Shown piece by piece: positions 61,068 through 64,000 of a stretch of 64,000 bases of DNA (its first letter is position 1; every line of letters begins with the position of its first letter). The DNA comes from Paenibacillus sp. FSL R5-0345 (GTDB taxonomy: Bacteria > Bacillota > Bacilli > Paenibacillales > Paenibacillaceae): positions 5,580,001 to 5,644,000 of the forward strand of contig NZ_CP009281.1 in NCBI RefSeq assembly GCF_000758585.1, written 5' to 3'. The position numbers and the translations under genes were made by a program. Below the pieces are notes generated by a model. The model was not told the origin of the DNA, did no database searches, and saw nothing but the letters and a program-made list of their open reading frames with translations.

Positions 61068-61121
61068 AAAAAAAAGGCTCTCTCATCCGTAGAATGCTCT
61101 ACTTTTGAGAAAGCCTTTTTA
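61068..61121. terminator. Bidirectional terminator
   Basis: AAAAAAGGCTCTCTCA pairs with TGAGAAAGCCTTTTT around a 21-nt loop; it ends the ecsB transcript (minus). Confidence 0.8.
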
Positions 61122-61136
61122 TTTTGAAAGAATTCC

Positions 61137-62357
61137 TTACAAATCTTCGTCAGCTATCCGTGCCGCTTTGCGGGACAAGTATGCCTTAAACAAAAAGGAT
61201 ACCAGAATACCTGCTGCGAATGTACCGATCACTGGCAGTAGTCGGTCACCAATAGAAGCTAAGAAAGGCAATCCAAGAATCAGTGCCACTACCAAGTGCG
61301 CGCGGAATACGAATTGTGTTGTGTTATCCGCCTTACTGCCTTCAGGAAAGGGATACACTGTCAGCCAAAAAGATTCACTATGCAATTTGCGAAGTGCCGA
61401 CAACTGCACCCCAATAATGAACAGGAAGAACAAATAGATCGCGGTGCCAAAATAACTGTCACGGTTCAACCAATTCAGCAGCAAGGCCAGCACCGAAATC
61501 CGCATAATGATTCCGAAGATATCTCCCCGGGCGAAGCTTTTGGTCAGCAAATAGCGGTAAGCCGTATCCTTGCGCCAAGGCAGCCGAGCCCCCCATTTGG
61601 AAAGATATCGTCGAGGATACACCCGCTGCTCACGGCCTGGTACATCCACGAACCACCCCAGAACCATCAGCGCGCGTCCACCTTGATTCTTTTCCATGGT
61701 GATTAGTCTTTCCCAAGGCACGGCGTGACGTGCAGGCACAGACAATGCAACCAGATAGGCTGCTGCTAAGAGTGCCATAAATATCAGGCTTCTACCAGCA
61801 GGCTGCCACAACCAAGCAGCTATAATTAATCCTCCTACTGCCCAGCGTAAGAACGTGAATATGCCAGCCATCGGACGCGACAGCATAGCTATCTCTTTCC
61901 ATAAGCCGTAACTCGCGATTATCTTCACAGCGATCAGAATCAATATTGTAAATAACAGCCGCTTAGGAGAGTCATCTGTACGTATGTACAACGGCCAAAG
62001 CGTAATGAGTACAAATAACAATCGAATAATCTTCCATACGTTTCCACTCACCCACGAAGGTGCGAAATATTCCTTCATTCGGTGTCCTTGAGGCAATAGA
62101 AAGATTGTATCCGGGGTCTGCAAATAGGTTCGGAAGCTGCTATGTACTGCCGCAGGCAGTAGTATTGCAAGCATAATCCAACGGATGGGAATACCTTCTG
62201 GTACATTCTGTAACAACGATGTATACCAAGCTGAGAAGACAATCAACACAAAGAGGAAGACCATCGCTACGCCGCTTTGAATGATATATCCCACATAAGG
62301 AAGCATACTTCCCATGAATCGACCTCGCCGCGTGCGCCGCAGCTCTTTCAAATCCAT
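61137..62357 (-). CDS. ecsB: ABC transporter permease EcsB
   Basis: This 406-residue membrane protein has about eight hydrophobic helices (GVAMVFLFVLIVFSAWYTSLL and others) and the EcsB-like motif VHSSFRTYLQTPDTIFLLPQ near residue 72. EcsAB in Bacillus affects secretion, competence and protein export or peptide processing. It lies one base after the ecsA stop and shares a transcript with ecsA and the upstream helicase. Confidence 0.87.
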   Translation of the reverse strand: MDLKELRRTRRGRFMGSMLPYVGYIIQSGVAMVFLFVLIVFSAWYTSLLQNVPEGIPIRWIMLAILLPAAVHSSFRTYLQTPDTIFLLPQGHRMKEYFAPSWVSGNVWKIIRLLFVLITLWPLYIRTDDSPKRLLFTILILIAVKIIASYGLWKEIAMLSRPMAGIFTFLRWAVGGLIIAAWLWQPAGRSLIFMALLAAAYLVALSVPARHAVPWERLITMEKNQGGRALMVLGWFVDVPGREQRVYPRRYLSKWGARLPWRKDTAYRYLLTKSFARGDIFGIIMRISVLALLLNWLNRDSYFGTAIYLFFLFIIGVQLSALRKLHSESFWLTVYPFPEGSKADNTTQFVFRAHLVVALILGLPFLASIGDRLLPVIGTFAAGILVSFLFKAYLSRKAARIADEDL

Positions 62358-62358
62358 A

Positions 62359-63105
62359 TTATTTCCCTCCTTGAACCAGCTCGTAGAACAGCTGCTCCAA
62401 AGTCAGCCCCTGTAGTCCAGTGGTTGCCGCTATTTCTGCCAGCGTTCCCTGAGCAATCACCTTACCTTTATGCAGCACTATAAAGCGGTCGCAATAATTC
62501 TCAATGGTAGAAAGAATATGAGAGCTTAGCAGAATAGAGGAGCCTGATTTTTTCAGATCCATCATGAAATCAAGCAGAGAGCGTATCCCAAGCGGGTCCA
62601 GCCCTAAAAAAGGCTCGTCGATCACATATAACGCAGGACGTGCCACGAAAGCACACATGATCATGACCTTCTGCTTCATCCCTTTAGATAGATGAGTCGA
62701 CAACGTGTCCATCTTATCTTCCATATGGAACAGCTTGGCTAAATGTAAGGTGCGGGTTTCGTAATCACTTTGTTCTACCCCATACGCTCTTGCTGTAAAT
62801 TCAACATGCTCGCGTACCGTCATTTCATCATATAGAAGAGGCGATTCAGGTACAAAAGTTAACGCATTGTGATATCCGATTGGATCTTCAGCACGGGTCT
62901 TACCCTTTACTGTAATATCGCCCTTATGGGGCGACATCAATCCTAAAATATGCTTCATGGTCGTACTTTTCCCTGCTCCATTTAAACCAATCAAGCCAAC
63001 CATTTCGCCAGGCTGCACCTGAAGAGCAATATCATGCAGCACCGGCTTATTCAGGCTGTATCCACCACTGAGGCCCGTAATTTGCAATACGGGAGAATTA
63101 TTCAT
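62359..63105 (-). CDS. ecsA: ABC transporter ATPase EcsA
   Basis: This 248-residue ATPase has Walker A (GLIGLNGAGKSTTMKHILGL), Q-loop region (FVPESPLLYDEMTV), the signature LSTHLSKGMKQKVMI, Walker B (ALYVIDEPFLGLDP) and H-loop SSHILSTIENYC. It energises EcsB. The start overlaps the upstream helicase stop as ATGA, so it is translationally coupled to it. Confidence 0.93.
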   Translation of the reverse strand: MNNSPVLQITGLSGGYSLNKPVLHDIALQVQPGEMVGLIGLNGAGKSTTMKHILGLMSPHKGDITVKGKTRAEDPIGYHNALTFVPESPLLYDEMTVREHVEFTARAYGVEQSDYETRTLHLAKLFHMEDKMDTLSTHLSKGMKQKVMIMCAFVARPALYVIDEPFLGLDPLGIRSLLDFMMDLKKSGSSILLSSHILSTIENYCDRFIVLHKGKVIAQGTLAEIAATTGLQGLTLEQLFYELVQGGK

Positions 63106-64000
63106 TGACCGTCACCTCTCGGAGTTTTGTCTTTCAACCACTTTGGCGCTCCCTTATTCTTACGGTTCTTCTCACGTTCCGCATTGCTGCTGCGTTTACT
63201 CCGGGCAGGAGTTGCACCTCCACGCGCACCTGCGGAAGGATTCACACTACGCTGAGAATCGCGCTGAGGTTCTCCGCTTGCCTCGTTTGTATGAATCGTA
63301 GCCAGTCTTTTGGCAGCTTGCTGGCTTGTTCCGGCTGCTGGCGACTGCACGACTGCATTCCCAGATGTTCGTGCCTGTGGTCTGCTGCTCTGCGGAGAAG
63401 CTCCATCGCGGCGTTGTCCACTGTTCTCATTGCGTCCCCGCCCACTACTCAAAGCGTTGCGCGCTTCATCTGCTGCTAGCACCTTGCCACCGACCATTTC
63501 CCGCTCTTCAAGGGCAATATCCAGCTCACGGGCAAATTTACGCATGATAAAGGTCTGCTGCTCTGTCACAATCGTTACGGATAGTCCGCGTTTTCCCATC
63601 CGACCCGTACGACCCGCACGGTGTACATAATGCTCGGAATCAAACGCAGGATCGAAACTGACTACCAGTGACAAATTCTCAATATCCAGTCCTCTGGCTG
63701 CTACATCACTGGCAACAAGTACACGGAATTTCCCCTCGCGGAAACGTGACAATACATTACTACGTGTTACCTTATCAGCATCACCGTAAAGGGCCGCTGC
63801 GGTTAGTCCAAGATGGTTCAGCTTAGCCTCAACCTCTGCAATATCATCTGTAGCATTCACGAACACAATCGCTTTATCCGGATTGTAATGACGGATGACT
63901 CGACGCAGCATGTCTATTTTGTTACGTTCTTCAGCGACAACATAATGATGCTCCAAGCTCTCAGCCGTCATTACACCAGGAGCGATGCCAACTTCTGCCG
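63102..64000 (-). CDS. DEAD-box RNA helicase, C-terminal part (5' end outside window)
   Basis: The frame is open to the window edge and encodes the last 299 residues. Helicase motifs IV to VI are present: AIVFVNATDD, LVASDVAARGLDIENLS (motif V), and HRAGRTGRMGKRG (motif VI with the Arg finger). A basic, low-complexity tail follows (GRGRNENSGQRRDG, RSKRSSNAEREKNRKNKGAPKWL). This matches CshA/DeaD type RNA helicases. The stop overlaps the ecsA start by 4 bp. Confidence 0.92.
   Translation of the reverse strand, partial: AEVGIAPGVMTAESLEHHYVVAEERNKIDMLRRVIRHYNPDKAIVFVNATDDIAEVEAKLNHLGLTAAALYGDADKVTRSNVLSRFREGKFRVLVASDVAARGLDIENLSLVVSFDPAFDSEHYVHRAGRTGRMGKRGLSVTIVTEQQTFIMRKFARELDIALEEREMVGGKVLAADEARNALSSGRGRNENSGQRRDGASPQSSRPQARTSGNAVVQSPAAGTSQQAAKRLATIHTNEASGEPQRDSQRSVNPSAGARGGATPARSKRSSNAEREKNRKNKGAPKWLKDKTPRGDGQ

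Overview
The window looks like a chromosomal segment of a spore-forming Firmicute, most likely Paenibacillus or a close relative. This is inferred from gene content, since no rRNA or marker gene is present. The pointers are CgeB-type spore glycosyltransferases, a YhcN/YlaJ-type spore lipoprotein, a YjcZ-type miniprotein, a gerE-like fragment, a YheC/YheD ATP-grasp protein, an SLH-anchored surface enzyme, ecsAB, and strong AGGAGG ribosome binding sites throughout. No tRNA, rRNA, CRISPR array or intact transposase was found.

Layout. Positions 1-2700 are AT-rich and accessory: an unknown truncated gene, a SecB-like gene, another unknown gene, and a gerE-like fragment broken at a perfect palindrome. 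Positions 3072-7311 hold a Fur-type promoter and the efeO-efeB-efeU iron uptake operon. Positions 7554-11613 hold a LacI regulator and an RpiR-nagB-nagA amino-sugar operon. A YhcN-like lipoprotein follows at 11633-12766.

Positions 12969-46069 form a large surface or spore glycosylation island. One minus-strand operon (21086 to 14113) makes a UDP-N-acetyl-6-deoxyhexose (FucNAc type) and carries three glycosyltransferases and a methyltransferase. Next come a GT4 enzyme with a basic tail, two CgeB enzymes, a WsfD-like membrane protein, an LtaS-like enzyme, a very basic small protein, three small helical proteins, an RmlA/SpsI-type nucleotidyltransferase and three GT2 enzymes. The last gene of the series encodes a 1,741-residue protein built almost entirely of ten-residue repeats with a WIAIGA tail. 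A guanine riboswitch controlling an amidohydrolase lies inside the island. The simplest reading is that the giant repeat protein is a spore or cell surface fibre, with the surrounding genes decorating or anchoring it.

Positions 46155-64000 are mostly housekeeping and regulation: psd, a huge permuted GH3 glycosidase with SLH domains, gpmA, an AraC regulator, a MocR regulator divergent from a flavin-binding protein, an aminotransferase, a YjcZ-like miniprotein, ecsB-ecsA and a truncated DEAD-box helicase. Several non-coding repeat families are interspersed: a 51-bp tandem array, a 62-bp triple repeat, a 168-bp element with inverted ends, and a short AT-rich motif found near four genes.
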